Numbered from the stretch's first letter, positions 17,834-27,700 are shown. The stretch: DNA of 31,530 bases from Chrysochromulina tobinii (GCA_001275005.1 JWZX01002363.1:1-31530), one strand, 5' to 3'. The notes: a model not told the origin generated them from the sequence alone. Numbers and translations: made by a program.

Positions 17834-18302
17834 TCACCTCTTGCGGAAGGTGATCCGGCCTTTGGTGAGGTCGTAGGGCGATATTTCGCACGTGACCTTG
17901 TCACCCACGAGGATTTTGATCGAGTTCTTGCGAATTCTGCCTGAGATATGCGCGAGGATGACCTGCGGCGCCCGAGCAAGAGAGAGACACAGGCTTGTGA
18001 GCAAGCGTCGACAACGTCCAAAAGAACCGGCCAGCGCTGCGTGGCAGTGCAGCTGCGAGTGGAGTTCACAGCAGAGTTCGCACCTGCTCGGTGTCGTCCA
18101 GCTGCACGCGGAAGTTGGCATTCGGCATCGCCTCGAGTACAATGCCCTCAAGCTCGAGCACGTCTTTTTGCTCCTTCATGACGATGGAGGAGCCGGCAAA
18201 GGTGGTGGCCGCGGCGGGCGCGCGGCATCGCGAGGCGGAGGGCACGCCGAAGGCCTGGCACGTCGAGCTGATGAGCAGGACCAGCAACGCGATGAGCGCC
18301 AT
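17834..18302 (-). CDS. infA: Nucleus-encoded plastid translation initiation factor IF-1
   Basis: Two exons on the minus strand: exon 1 18302-18084 (73 codons) and exon 2 17962-17834 (42 codons plus TGA), joined in phase 0 into 115 residues. Residues 1-17 are a hydrophobic signal peptide ending CQA, followed by F18 and a basic transit-like stretch, i.e. a bipartite plastid-targeting leader. The mature part is a complete S1/OB-fold IF-1: [25 protein letters not shown], then [23 protein letters not shown], then [15 protein letters not shown]. Each block matches the bacterial/plastid infA consensus. Expected role: binding the A site of the plastid small ribosomal subunit during initiation with IF-2 and IF-3. 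A gene usually found in plastid or bacterial genomes has thus moved to the nucleus and gained an intron. It is divergent from the ARM membrane protein gene. Confidence 0.92.
17963..18083 (-). other. Spliceosomal intron in the IF-1 gene (121 nt)
   Basis: Donor CAG|GTGCGA at 18083, acceptor GCCGCAG|GTC ending at 17963, phase 0. A CT-rich tract precedes the acceptor. Joining the exons restores the IF-1 sequence exactly between DDTEQ and VILAH. Unlike the introns of the next gene it holds no tandem repeat. Confidence 0.9.
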
Positions 18303-18485
18303 CGATCGGTCAGACGACGTTCTGAAAAATCTGCGAGCGCCACCCTTGCGCCGCCCTTTGGGCTCTTTTGTAATCAGCGAAACAGGACACAGTGAACCCT
18401 TTGGGACCAGCCGTTCATGAACATGTAGTCCAATGGAGGCAACCTTCACATAGCGGGGCCCCGAAGGAATAATCGCGCGGAGGCA
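18303..18485. promoter_or_regulatory. Divergent promoter region between IF-1 and the ARM membrane protein
   Basis: The 183-bp gap separates two start codons on opposite strands. It contains a CCAAT pentamer (TAGTCCAATGG, about 18427-18437) and a 10-bp palindrome GTTCATGAAC (18413-18422). Use as regulatory elements is a guess from position only. Confidence 0.35.
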
Positions 18486-21400
18486 ATGCGCCGCCTGTTC
18501 ATGCGCCCCTCGCTGCTCGGGACTCCCGGAGCGTCGCTGCACTCAGCGCTCAGCTGCATCGGCTGGCTGCTGCTCGCGCAGCCCGTCGCCGCCGGCACGC
18601 TCTCTTCGGACCAGCTCTTCATCTCGCCGCTCTCGTCCGTCCTCATTTTCATCTTCATGCTTGTGTGCCTCGAGTACGGCTCGCGCTTCTTCCTGCGCAT
18701 GCAGCAGCCACCCTCGCTCGACTGGAAGGTGCTCGACCACTTCACGGGTAATCTCTTCGACGTCGAGGCGCGGCGGCGGCAGCTGCCCGACAACCTCGGC
18801 CTGCGCGGCGTGCGCTCGCTTCACGCAATCTCCTCGGAGAGCGACCCGGTGCTGCAATCGCAAGCGGCGTCGAACATCGCGACGCTTGTGCACCTGGCGG
18901 CGGCAGGCAGCCAGGAGCCACCGCCCGCGCAGCTGCGCGCGCTCGCCAGCCTTGTCGGCCGCTTCACACCGAGCTCGCGTGGGATGGCGGCGCTCGGCAT
19001 CGCTTTCGCCGCGCTCGACCCGGCACGTGCACCGCTGCTGCTCGAGTGCGGCGCGGTGCAGGCGGTCTTAGAGCTCGCGTGCGACGTGAATGAGGAGCCC
19101 GATGCGCAGGGTGCGGCAGCGCTCGCGCTCGCCCTGATGGCCGGTCAGGAGGCACTCCGTTCCACGATGCTCGCCGGACGGGCACTCCCGGCGATCGAGG
19201 CGCTGCTTGGCTCCCGCAACCCGGATGCGGTGCGGTGCGCAGCGTGCGCGCTCGCAGAGGTGGCGGCGCACGCGGAGGCGCCCGCGCGCATCGTACAGGC
19301 GCTGCCGCCTCCGGTCCTCGTGATGATCTGCCGCTCAGAGGACCAGGTGATGACCTCGGATTGCATGCTGATTGCCTTCCTCATCAGCGCTCAGAGGACC
19401 AGGTGATGACCTCGGATTGCATGCTGATTGCCTTCCTCATCAGCTCTCCGATGACCAGGTGATGACCTCGGATTCCTGCCTGACAGGTGATGCAGACAGC
19501 GGCCGCACGCCTCTTCGGTGCCCTCGCCGCCGACGAGCGGCTCCGGCTGCTGCTGCTGCACGCGGGCTGCCTGCATCCGCTGCTCTCGATCGTGCACACG
19601 TCGCGCGGCGCGGTCGCGCGCTTCGAGGCCATGCATGCCCTCGGGCTGCTCGCCGTGCGTACTGAGGAGGGTCGACGCAGGCAGGGGCGCGAGCGCGAGG
19701 TGCGCGCGCTCCTCAACGGGATGGCCTCTGATTGCCATTGATTGCCATTGATTGCCATTGATTGCCACTGATTGCCTCTGATTGCCACTGAGTGCCTCTG
19801 ATTGCCAATGAGTGCCAATGAGTGCCAATGAGTGCCTCCCTCATTGCATGCAGGTGCGCGCGCTCCTCAACGGGCTGGCCGAGTTCGCCTCGGCGCTGCT
19901 GCGCACGCGCCAGCTGCAGGTGCTCAATACGGCGCTAAACGCGCGCCCCTTGGCCGAGCTGCTTGCGTACTACGTCCCGCGCCCCGAGCTGGCCAAGTAC
20001 ACCCTCGAGCACGAGCTGACTCGGATGGAGTATCGGGTGCGAACGGCGGACGGTGTGGAGCTACGGAGCACTGAGTCGATCCGAGCGCACTATGAGTCGC
20101 TCGATGAGGCTGGTCAGGGTGGCCTGCTCTGGCGGCTGGCGAACCAGTCGTTGCTCGCGGACCTCATCAGCGAGCTCCATGCCAACGGTTTCGTTGACAT
20201 CGCTCTCGGTGCGAGCGTGAGGGCCACCTCTGATCACCTCTGATCACCTCTGATCACCTCTGATCACCTCTGATCACCTCTGATCACCTCTGATCACCTC
20301 TGATCACCTCTGATCACCTCTGATCACCTCTGATGACCCCCAATTGCCTCCCTCATCAGGCGCGAGCGTGAGGGCCACCTCGGTGCGCTTTGCCCTCGAC
20401 TTAGGAGCCCAGGTGCTGCGCGTGACCGCCGTCGTGGGCGTCTTCGTCGCAGCACCCGCCGCACCCGGCGGCAGCGGCGGCGGTGGCGGGGGAGGCGGCC
20501 TTGGCGAAGAGGACGCTCTGCAGCTGGTGCGCTTGATGGCCCACTGTGAGGTACGCCTTCCGCCCACGACGGCGTTCGCTTCGGATCCAGCGTCGGCCGA
20601 GGCGGCGGTGGTGGCCTCGGCGGCGTCGGCCGAGGCGGCGGTGGTGGCCTCGGCGGCGACGGCCGAGGCGGCGGTGGTGGCCTCGGCGGCGACTGCTGGC
20701 AGCAGCAGCAGCAGCAGCAGCAGCCAAAGTGGCGCCGTCGTGGGCGCCATAGCCGGCGGTGGCGACAGTGGTGCGCCGGCCGCCGCGCTGACGAGTCCAG
20801 CCAAGGGCCACTGCCGGTACCTAGTGCGGCCGGCCAAGCGGCAACCGTCCATCCTCAGGTACATGCCTGTTCTACTGCCTCTACTGCCTCACCTGCCTCA
20901 CCTACCTCACCTGCCTCACCTGCCAACCGTCCATCCTCAGGAGCGACCTCTGATGACCTCTGATGACCTCTGATTGCCTCTGATGACCTCTGATGGCCTC
21001 ACCTGCCAACCGTCCATCCTCAGGAGCGACCTCGTCGGAGCGGCCAAGCTACTGGCCGAGCGGTACGCGCATGCGGAGGAGAACGAGCTGCCGCTCTGCC
21101 TTCGCCGCCTCCATATGGAGCAGCGGCAGGTGCCCACCCCGGAGGAGGCCGAGGCGGCGGCGCTCCTCAAAAAAGCGCAGGCGGCGCAGGCGGCGCAGGA
21201 GGCGCAGGAGGCGCAGGCGGCGCAGGCGGCGCAGGCGGTGCAGAGGCCGAGGGAGGCAGCACAGACAATTGCAGAGGAGGCGGCCGACGAGGGGGCAGCC
21301 GAGGATGCGGCAGCGGAGCAGAAGGCAGGGGCAGCCGCGGCAGGGTCGGAGGCTGCAACCGCTGCTGCCCCTGCCGCCGCTGCTGCCCCTGCCGCTGATG

Positions 21401-23280
21401 ACGACCTTCTCCTTTCACCACCGGGAGCAACGCCCTACACGCCCACGAGTCCTAGTGCGGTACAACCGGTTTGGCGACCTCCGCAAACCGACAGCCGACT
21501 TCACACCGACAGCCGACTTCACACCGACAGCCGACTTCACACGGACGAGGACGAGATGCCCTCCTCGATGTCCTCTCCCGAGCGCGCCATTTTAGGCAAC
21601 TCTCCCGAGCGCGCCATTTTAGGCAACTCTCCCGAGCGCGCCATTGTAGGCAACTCTCCTGAGCGCGCTCCAGCCGCTGTGTCGACCTTCATGTCCCCAG
21701 AAGAACCAAAGTCTCCAAAGTGGGACGACGACGCGCCTGACTGGCTGACGCACGCCGTGGCTGTGTGTAGCGTCTCCAATACCCCCACCGACGCCGCACC
21801 CGCACCCACACCCGCACCCGACGCCACCGCCGCGGCCGCGGCCGCTGCCACCGCACCAGAAGCCGTCGGCACCGACGCCGACGCCGACGCCATCGCCGCC
21901 GCCGCCGCCATCGCCGCCGCCGCCGCCATCCCCGCGGCCTCCGTGGGCGCCGTTGGTGCGGGCGCGCCGGCGCCGCCCGAACCACTGCTGCTCTCGCAGG
22001 TGTCGATGTATCATCCGTCGGCGGCGCTCGATTCGCTGACCGGTACTGACCTGGGCGCCGGGCTGCGTGCTGAGCTTCGCCAGTCTGGGGTTCGTCAATC
22101 TGGAGGCAAGCTTCGGCCTCCGCGCCACGCTTGGGACGGCGCTCGGGACCCCTCTCTCGGGTGGCATGCCGGGGAGAACTCCTCGGTGACGGATTCGGTC
22201 GAGGCGGATGTGGAGTCGTTGCTCTCAGTCGACTCGGCCAGTGTGGCCTCCGACGCACCGCCAAGCTTCGCCGACGTCGCCTCCGGCGATGAGAGTATGC
22301 CGCCCACGCCAATCCCTCGACGGCCCAAGCCCAATGCCAATGGCTCTGAAACCCAAGTCAAGCAGCGCCGGCCACGGCGCGAGCACGCACGGCAGCCGAG
22401 CGCGGCGACGGGCGCTGGTGCTCCCGACTCGCTCTCGGCACATCGCGCCCAGCTACGCGCCATTCGCAGGGAGAGTCGACGAGCGGCCCGGGAGGAGGCG
22501 GCCGAGGACGCTGCTGCCGGCGCGGAGGCGGCGGCGCTCACGGCGGCGCTCAGCGGCGCGTCCGTCGATGCCTCCGCGGCAGCCAATGGATGTGCGATGC
22601 CGGCCGCAGCCTACATGCCGCCACCGCCGCCACCTTCGTCTTCCGCCGTCGCGGGCGCCGTCGCGGGCGCCGTCGTCGGCGCGACACCGTTGGTCAGCGC
22701 CAAGGCCGCCAGCGGCACCGCCACGGGCGCCGCCACTGCTTCTACGGGTGGATGTCGCCGTCGTCGCGGAGCGACCAGCGCACCGAGCGGCAGTGTGGGC
22801 GCCGGCGGCGCCGGCGGTGCTGCGGGCGGCGTGGGCGGCGGGCACAGCAGCGCAGCGCGCGCGGGCGGTGCGTCGGCCTCCCAAGCGGAGGCTTTCTACG
22901 CAGAGCTGGCGATCTCACTCAAGGATGCAGACTATGCGGGGACGGTAGGTAGGCTCGGGAGCCACGAGCTCCGCGAGCTTCGTGCGACGAATGAAGCGCT
23001 ACTGCGGCTCGACCTGTTCCTGATGGTGGTGGCGCACGCGGCGGCCAAGCTTCCGCGCTACTGCTCCGCCATCGAGACACACGTGAGCATGGGCGTGCAT
23101 GCGCAGCTGTCGGATGCTGACACGCTCGCGCTGCGGCTGGGCGCGATGGCCCTGCGCACCTTTCTGAGCGTGCTCGAGAACATCAAAAAGGAGGCGGACG
23201 ACATGGCCACCAAACTGGACTCGTGGGAGGAGCGCGATGCCGCCGCCGCGCGCGCCGCCGCCATGGACCCCGACGCCTGA
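18486..23280 (+). CDS. Five-exon membrane protein with ARM/HEAT-like repeats and a long low-complexity region, unknown function
   Basis: Exons: 18486-19346, 19487-19699, 19854-20208, 20360-20858 and 21024-23280. Together they give 1395 codons, including TGA 23278-23280, with phases 0, 0, 1, 2. Every junction is GT-AG and keeps the frame. The N-terminus has a hydrophobic helix ending in PVAA (signal-like), then a membrane segment (VLIFIFMLVCLEYG, about residue 56). Ala/Leu-rich helical repeats resembling ARM/HEAT run through exons 1-2. Exon 3 has YYVPRPELAKYTLEHEL and a helical region. Exons 4-5 carry Gly, Ala and Gln/Ala-rich tracts and in-frame DNA repeats. The last 150 residues are again helical (YAELAISLKDADYAGTVGRL, LRLDLFLMVVAHAA). 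I do not recognise the family. It looks like a type I or signal-anchored endomembrane scaffold. The repeat-built introns are its most unusual feature. Confidence 0.75.
19332..19486 (+). repeat. Intron 1 array: 56-bp unit duplicating the exon 1 end and donor
   Basis: The intron is 19347-19486 (140 nt). GACCAGGTGATGACCTCGG recurs at 19341, 19397 and 19453, an exact 56-bp period that begins inside exon 1 (19332). Each unit contains a 15-nt copy of the exon 1 end (Arg-Ser-Glu-Asp-Gln codons, or a variant) flanked by CATCAG before and GTGATG after. The real acceptor is CTGACAG at 19480-19486, followed by exon 2 GTGATGCAG. Confidence 0.9.
19700..19853 (+). repeat. Intron 2: copy of exon 3 start plus 10-bp repeats
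   Basis: Intron of 154 nt, donor GAG|GTGCGC, acceptor TGCATGCAG|GTGCGC. Its first 27 nt (19700-19726) match the first 27 nt of exon 3 (19854-19880) with one mismatch. The interior (about 19727-19840) is a degenerate 10-bp repeat with the core TGATTGCCAT/TGAGTGCCAA. Confidence 0.9.
20209..20359 (+). repeat. Intron 3: copy of exon 4 start plus (TGATCACCTC)n
   Basis: Intron of 151 nt, donor CTCG|GTGCGA, acceptor CTCATCAG|GCGCGA, phase 1. Its first 22 nt match the first 22 nt of exon 4 (20360-20381) with one mismatch. The interior is about eleven copies of the 10-mer TGATCACCTC (20230-20330), ending in TGATGACCCC and a short pyrimidine-rich acceptor. Confidence 0.92.
20591..20700 (+). repeat. 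33-bp in-frame coding repeat (exon 4)
   Basis: Units starting at 20591, 20624 and 20657 encode Ala/Ser-Ala-Glu-Ala-Ala-Val-Val-Ala-Ser-Ala-Ala, with a partial fourth. DNA identity is nearly complete. An AGC run encoding Ser follows at about 20699-20723. Confidence 0.85.
20859..21023 (+). repeat. Intron 4: duplicated exon 4/exon 5 junction with 9-10 bp repeats
   Basis: Intron of 165 nt, donor CTCAG|GTACAT, acceptor CTCAG|GAGCGA, phase 2. The 17-mer CAACCGTCCATCCTCAG ends exon 4 (20842-20858) and recurs at 20924-20940 and 21007-21023, the last one forming the acceptor. The exon 5 start GAGCGACCTC also follows the middle copy (20941-20950). Between them are CTGCCTCAC repeats and TGATGACCTC 10-mers. 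Confidence 0.9.
21178..21243 (+). repeat. 9-bp in-frame coding repeat, Gln-Ala-Ala (exon 5)
   Basis: A run of GCGCAGGCG/GCGCAGGAG units encodes repeated Gln-Ala-Ala or Gln-Glu-Ala, likely a long alpha helix or coiled coil. Confidence 0.8.
21487..21540 (+). repeat. Three perfect 18-bp coding repeats (Thr-Asp-Ser-Arg-Leu-His)
   Basis: ACCGACAGCCGACTTCAC occurs at 21487, 21505 and 21523 without a mismatch, all in frame. Confidence 0.92.
21574..21668 (+). repeat. 27-bp in-frame coding repeat (Ser-Pro-Glu-Arg-Ala-Ile-x-Gly-Asn)
   Basis: Units at 21574, 21601 and 21628, then a partial unit from 21655. Only a T/G change (Leu to Val) in copy 3 and a C/T change in copy 4 are visible. Each unit is a potential SP phosphosite. 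Confidence 0.92.
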
Positions 23281-23723
23281 CAGCACACGTACGATTGTAG
23301 ACGAGGCTCATTTCGAGAGCGACTGTGCTACTTTGCATGCACAGAGGCGCCATAGATGCGACAGGGTTGTGCACGAGATCGGAGATGACGAGAACATGCA
23401 CGAGTTCGAGATACTCGGTACTAGAAGCCCACGGGCAAGTATGTGGAATGTGCTAGTTTGTGTGGAACCTGGCTCGATACATAGCGCCCCCACGACTTAT
23501 TTAACTGAGCTTTCAGTGGTGTTGCGCATGTCATCCACAGCGAAGGCGCGCGCTCACGATGACGCGCGTACTTCTACAGACGCCGCGCGGCCGCGCAGGA
23601 GCTGGAACGTCGAGTTGATATGTTTAGACGGGACCTTCGAAAGCCAGCCGTCCCCGTCGCACCGCTTTGTGTGGGAAAGGAGCGCTAGTGCTCTTCTCTG
23701 AGCTTCAACTGGAACATTCCGAC
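23281..23723. other. Intergenic region upstream of the ARM-repeat gene
   Basis: The sequence is markedly less GC-rich than the preceding gene, and no credible exon is visible. Reading frames through it lack ATG-initiated coding character. It probably holds the 3' UTR of the membrane protein and the promoter of the next gene. A short 5' exon of the ARM gene in here cannot be excluded. Confidence 0.45.
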
Positions 23724-24620
23724 ATGTTGGAACCCGACAGGATCTTCACTCACCATTATGAGCTGGCACATGCCCAGAGGGCGACACCAAGGCGTTACGA
23801 CGGTACCCATCAAGTGCGTGCTGTCGTCGACCTGAGGGAAGCTAAGCAACTTCTTGAGGAGCAACGGCTTGAGGAATCACGTCGTATGTCAATGGTGGCC
23901 GAGCGTGAGAAGCAAGCGTCAACGGCGCGCTTGGGCGGCTTTGCGTCACTCGTGGCCATGCTCGACAGCAAGGAGCCTGGAGGTAGCGCGCTCGCAGTCC
24001 GAGCCCTTAAGGTGCAGTCTATGGACCCGGCGTCGCACGTGGCCCTTGCCGAGGCGGGTGCCATCGAGGCACTCACTGCACTTCTCGTCCGTGGCACGTC
24101 TCAGAGCGTGGACGAGATGGTGGCACGCACGCTTTGGAACATCAGCAGCCATGCAGACAACAAGCTCAGGGTCGCACGCTCAGGTGCCATCGCCCCGTTC
24201 GTGTCGATGCTGCGCAACGGCTCACCAAACGGCCGCGAGATCGCAGCTGGCGCTCTCAGAAACTTGGCGATGGAGGAACGGAACTGGTTGGCCATCCGTG
24301 AGGCGAGCGCCTTTGAGCCACTCATCGCGCTGCTCGACGAAGCTGAGGGCTCGTCGACGACCAAGGTAGGGCGTAAGCTAGCGGCTGCCGCCTTGCGTGA
24401 ACTCTCGACGGACCAAGACCTCAAGCGCGAGTTGATCGAGAAGGGCTGCCCCGGCAGCCCTGCGCTCCGCCGCACCATTGCCGGCGACACACTCATCGAT
24501 CCGCACGTCTTCGTCGCGAGTAAGGCCGCCTCGAGCTTCTTTGCGCCGAGCGTGGACGAATGCTTGAGCTTCGATTTGAAGGTATCGAGGTTGGACCTAT
24601 CAAGCTCTCGACGGAAATAA
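23724..24620 (+). CDS. Armadillo-repeat protein
   Basis: 298 residues from the first ATG in frame (23724, MLEPDRIF) to TAA 24618-24620. The frame is open a little further upstream without an ATG, so an upstream exon is possible. A charged helix (residues about 35-68, LREAKQLLEEQRLEESRR) precedes three or four ARM repeats with the usual pattern of small residues and Asn-Ile/Leu: GGFASLVAMLDS, LAEAGAIEALTALL, ARTLWNISSHADNKLRVARSGAIAPFVSML, AAGALRNLAMEERNWLAIREASAFEPLIALL. The last 60 residues are less regular. ARM repeats form a superhelix for protein binding; nothing indicates the partner. The gene shares its strand with its neighbours, 170 bp before the next ATG. It is unrelated in sequence to the ARM-like region of the preceding gene beyond the fold type. 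Confidence 0.8.
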   Translation: MLEPDRIFTHHYELAHAQRATPRRYDGTHQVRAVVDLREAKQLLEEQRLEESRRMSMVAEREKQASTARLGGFASLVAMLDSKEPGGSALAVRALKVQSMDPASHVALAEAGAIEALTALLVRGTSQSVDEMVARTLWNISSHADNKLRVARSGAIAPFVSMLRNGSPNGREIAAGALRNLAMEERNWLAIREASAFEPLIALLDEAEGSSTTKVGRKLAAAALRELSTDQDLKRELIEKGCPGSPALRRTIAGDTLIDPHVFVASKAASSFFAPSVDECLSFDLKVSRLDLSSSRRK

Positions 24621-24789
24621 TTAGGCGACTTCCGACTACACAGGTCGCACGGCTGTATCCTTCTCATCTGAGCCGCGTACAACCGTTGCAGTACAACGTT
24701 ATCATGACGAGTAATGTATTCGGGGATCCCACTCGTGAGTAAGAGACTCGCTGTGTATCCGCTCGCCGCGGAGACCGGGTTTGGAAAAC

Positions 24790-27700
24790 ATGTCTCCATG
24801 TCGCAGATTCCGAGAAACGAACGAACGACGACAAAGCACGCGTGCACAGAAACGAAGAGGGTCACGAGAAGTCGTTGATCAGGCGCTCTCGTTTCGCCTC
24901 AGAGTTCTAGAGCGCCGGCTGAGGGTTCCCAAGAACCATCAGCTTGGCCAGCGGCCGGCGAGTGCGAGTGCGGCACTCGAAATGAAACACCCCGTTTCAC
25001 CTATGGCGGATAAAACCTTCCACAAGGTGCACTGGGCAAAGGTAAGGACCTTTGCACAAGCGCTCGGGTCGATCCGCACATGCATTCAACGAGCGGTGAA
25101 GCCCCCTCAGTCGCCACGCAAAGGACACAGCATAAAGATTCACTCTGAGTACATTGGAAAGCTGCGCCAAGGAGTAAAGAGTGGTGCCGCAGCTGCTGCA
25201 TTTGATTTGACTGCGTCCGCACGGCAAGCGGCAGAAGAGGCGGAGCAGTTGATGGCTACGGGTGGCATTGTGACATCCGTCGAAGATGCTGCTGACCTCG
25301 AAAAAGTAGAGTACTGGCAGCAAGGCGATGCGAACCTGGCGACCAAGGAGAATATGGAAGCGCGGAAGGCGCTGAGATATCACAAAGTTGTGCTCGAAGC
25401 GCTCCAGATTTATTGGGAAGCAGCGCAGCGCAGCTTGCAGTCAGGGGGTGACTCCTCTGCCGATGAGCTGCACCAGGAGGGCCATGCCATGATGCTGCGG
25501 CGCATCTACCGCATCATGATCAAGGACTTTGACCCCGAAGACTGCGAGCGCTCGATTGCCGAGGACTGGGTGCGGGACACAAAGGGGAGGGGGAAGCTCA
25601 CACGCAAGGCATTTTGCGACGCATTCTTCGAGCTAGCAGATACGTGGACCGCTCATATTGATGCTCATGAGTACGCAGCTTTCTTGAAGGTTCTCTTCGT
25701 CTCGGTCACCGTCCAAAAAGAGGTCATCGGACCAGACGGGAAGGTGATGATGGTCGCATTCGTATGGAAGGACGAGGTCGACTGTGTCTTCGACGAAACG
25801 TACGCTGAGGAGGAGGCGGAGGACCCTGCCGTCGTCTCAAAGGTAGTGCAGGTCGCAACTCCCGGTGTGACAACTCCCAGTGCAGCACCTTTGAATGTGC
25901 CGACACCGGAGACGATCGCAACGCGGGAGCCTACCGCGACGCCTAAGCCGACAGCGACGCCGGAGCCGACAGCGACGCCGGAGCCTATCGCGACGAAGAA
26001 GACAAAAGAGTATCGCACTCGCGCCAAAGAGAGCGTCAAGAAAAAAGGCGAGGTGACAGCCAAAAAGAACAAGGCCGCCACGAAAATCCAGTCGACGCGT
26101 CGAAAGCAAAAGGCCGTGAGGGAGAAAGAGAAGCGCAAGGAGGCAGTCCTCATCATTCATAAAAGAGTGACGGAAGCCCCGGTAGTCCGCCGCCGCGAAC
26201 GCGAAAAGAAGGTGACAGAGAGGCAAGGCATCGCTGGTACGCGGGGAAAGTTGCAGTACTGGGCGCTTCGCAAGGGGTTGCCGCCTCGCCTGCAGGAAGC
26301 CTTTGACGAGCTTCCCGATGAGGATCAGGCCAATCTTGCAAACCTTTCCGCTGAGAAGCGTGTCAAGTACTTGAAAAACGTTACGAACAGAGGTGTGCCG
26401 AGACACGTGATCGAGGCGCGCAAACTGCTCGATCCTCATCTATTGGCGATATTTGATGATCTGACTAGGGCCGATCAGTCCGCAGTAGCTAATCTCTCTC
26501 CGGAGAAGCGCGTGATCTTTCTCCTGCGGCGAGCAGACGCGATCGAACGTGCTGACAAAGGCGAGAAGAGGATGCTCTACGAGCGCATGTTGCTACGAGC
26601 TATCGTGTGGTCGCAGGCCGAGACGGGGACGTTGCGCCAGGCGGTCGGTATGGGCCTCTGCCGAGCCCTCATCACAGCAGAGGTAGCCGCCATCAAGGAT
26701 CGACTCGCAGAGCTGAAGCGCAGGAGGGGGGGCGGATTGTTGACGCCCGAAGAGAAGGCCGAGCTCAAGCGCCTTGAGGTCCGCTTGGCGCTGTTGGAGG
26801 AGCTCATGAAGCTCCTGGAGCGAATCGCCGTGCTCAAGCGCAAGCGCTCGCCCGAAGAGGAGGCCGAGCTCAAGCACCTCAATATACGCCTGGAGCAGAT
26901 GATGATTCAGCTATTTGGGGGAGCCGAAGCGGCAGGGGAGGCAAACACGGAGGCCACCGCGGCGGCGACGGCAGACGCGATGGAGGGGAGTCAGGGGTCG
27001 ACACTGAAGCTGCTATTCCAGAGGACGGCACCACCTATGCTCCCAAAGGAAGATGGCCGTAGCCCTCACGGTGACGTTAGTGCACGACTCAGCTTCACGA
27101 CCTTCAGCAGCCTCAACTTCAGCCAGGGTGCTCGAGTGCTGGTGATACCTCAGGTGGTGGGGCGTCCTCCGGTGGTGCAGCCCACGTTGGCCAATGTGCG
27201 CGCGCATACGCAGGCAAAACCTCAGATGGTGGAGCGTCCTCAGGCCGTGGGCAGTCCTCGATCCTTGGAAGCTCCCTCAAGACACTCTTCGCCAGTGCCG
27301 CCCTTCGACGACGAATCTCATTCTTTTTCGGGAGTAGACAGTCTGCTCGTACGCCCGGGCATCGTCGATGCTCCTCTGCAATCGGGCTCTGCTTTTCCGA
27401 CGGCCCAACTGCCCTCCGTTCCCAGTGCACTGGGCCACGATCGAAAAGCGGTGTTCGATCACCTTGACAACAAACGGAACACGGCTGGGCATGAGCACTT
27501 ATACCATGTGCAGCAGCAGACCCCGATGAGCGACGCCTCGGTGAGAGATGACTTGTTCGCCTCTCACATCCTTTCACTCCGACCCAGTCCAGGCGCCTCA
27601 GTGCGGCCTAGTACCGTTCAGCATTTAGCCAAACCTCCGCAGGCCCAGCAGTCAGCCATACCTGCGCCTGGCTGGCATTCTTTGGGCGATCAAGGCTGGG

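Noticed and set aside
20209-20359. The TGATCACCTC array as a CRISPR or satellite
   Set aside because: Ten-bp units without spacers inside a frame-preserving GT-AG intron; not CRISPR, and too short for a satellite.
20304-20864. An antisense frame over exon 4 with poly-Leu and poly-Pro
   Set aside because: Shadow of the Ser/Ala/Gly repeat tract on the coding strand.
23237-23701. A frame spanning the end of the membrane-protein gene and the gap
   Set aside because: Out of frame with the real gene at its start and without recognisable features.
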